Below, in pieces: positions 63,953 through 64,000 of a stretch of 64,000 bases of DNA. Below the pieces are notes generated by a model. That model saw only the letters and a program-made list of their open reading frames with translations, did not search any database and was not told the origin of the DNA. Made by a program: the position numbers and the translations under genes. This stretch comes from Symbiodinium sp. CCMP2592 (Eukaryota; Sar; Dinophyceae; Suessiales; Symbiodiniaceae): assembly GCA_905221615.1 (NCBI GenBank), contig CAJNDT010003246.1, positions 535,306 to 599,305 on the forward strand, written 5' to 3'. Every line of letters starts with the position of its first letter. Position 1 is the first letter of the stretch.

Positions 63953-64000
63953 GTTGTCAAGATTGGGGTCCTTTTTTGGGTCCTATTATAGTACGGCACC

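Larger units (their letters stand above)
59968..64000. other. No convincing gene; introner, microsatellite and telomere-type sequence
   Basis: Holds (GA)n at 60492-60522, a CATC run at 60939-60975, a TG run at 60980-61000 and a telomere-type block at 61595-61710, plus introners. Open segments at about 61765-61860 (VPAKVLYHYNVSVQCPALMG) and about 63775-63840 (GSDLFGPLPTPERAEAL) could be exons but match no family I recognise. Confidence 0.4.

Noticed and set aside
1..64000. TTTAGGG/CCCTAAA arrays as a chromosome end
   Set aside because: The arrays are short, degenerate, in both orientations and surrounded by genes; none reaches a window end as a long perfect array.
1..64000. tRNA, rRNA, snRNA or CRISPR features
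   Set aside because: None was recognised by eye; a covariance-model search would be needed to exclude small RNAs.

Overview
The window is nuclear DNA of a dinoflagellate, most like a Symbiodiniaceae or other Suessiales genome. The basis is: genes cut into many short exons; introns that start with GT, GC or GA and nearly always end AG|G; candidate spliced-leader acceptors just upstream of start codons; neighbouring genes on one strand; TTTAGGG/CCCTAAA telomere-type repeats scattered through introns; and about 40 short inverted-repeat elements that behave as introners (transposons that become introns). No prokaryotic gene, tRNA, rRNA or CRISPR array was seen. Almost none of the long open frames are genes. 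The real coding was rebuilt by hand from short conserved exon segments whose splice phases fit together.

Layout. (1) 1-4,750, minus strand: a complete five-exon gene for a 422-residue protein of unknown function (4712 to 1670), followed by the start of a Lys/Pro/Glu repeat protein (1143 to the window edge). (2) 4.8-14.4 kb: mostly non-coding, with telomere-type repeats, introner-like elements, one unidentified plus-strand exon cluster near 10 kb, and a decayed retrotransposon RNase H fragment (minus strand, 13.3-14.4 kb). (3) 14.5-50.5 kb, plus strand: one 36-kb gene for a probably plastid-targeted FAD-dependent oxidoreductase (DAO superfamily) in about 18 small exons. Two large passengers sit in its introns on the same strand. 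One is a complete 17-exon gene (28,428-36,142) predicted to fuse a BtuF-like cobalamin/ferrichrome-binding domain, a Cys-rich DUF5522 domain and a DUF71/diphthamide-synthetase-like PP-loop ATPase. The other is a non-LTR retrotransposon of about 8.8 kb (about 40.4-49.2 kb), bounded on both sides by (GA)n, with an AP-endonuclease/reverse-transcriptase ORF and a second very large Pro/Gln/Thr-rich ORF broken by frameshifts at C6 runs. (4) 50.5-57.7 kb: introner-rich sequence with only weak exon candidates. (5) 57.8-59.9 kb: a five-exon GT31 glycosyltransferase with a type II membrane anchor. (6) 59.9-64 kb: introners, microsatellites and no convincing gene.

How it fits together. The oxidoreductase and the nested BtuF/DUF5522/DUF71 gene are on the same strand, and the nested gene has its own candidate spliced-leader acceptor and stop codon, so polycistronic transcription followed by trans-splicing could yield both mRNAs. 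The clearest system-level signal is the introner population. At least 15 families with matched terminal inverted repeats were seen. Many fill whole introns, several are nested, and at several junctions a short target duplication supplies the unusual GA or GC donor and the AG|G acceptor.
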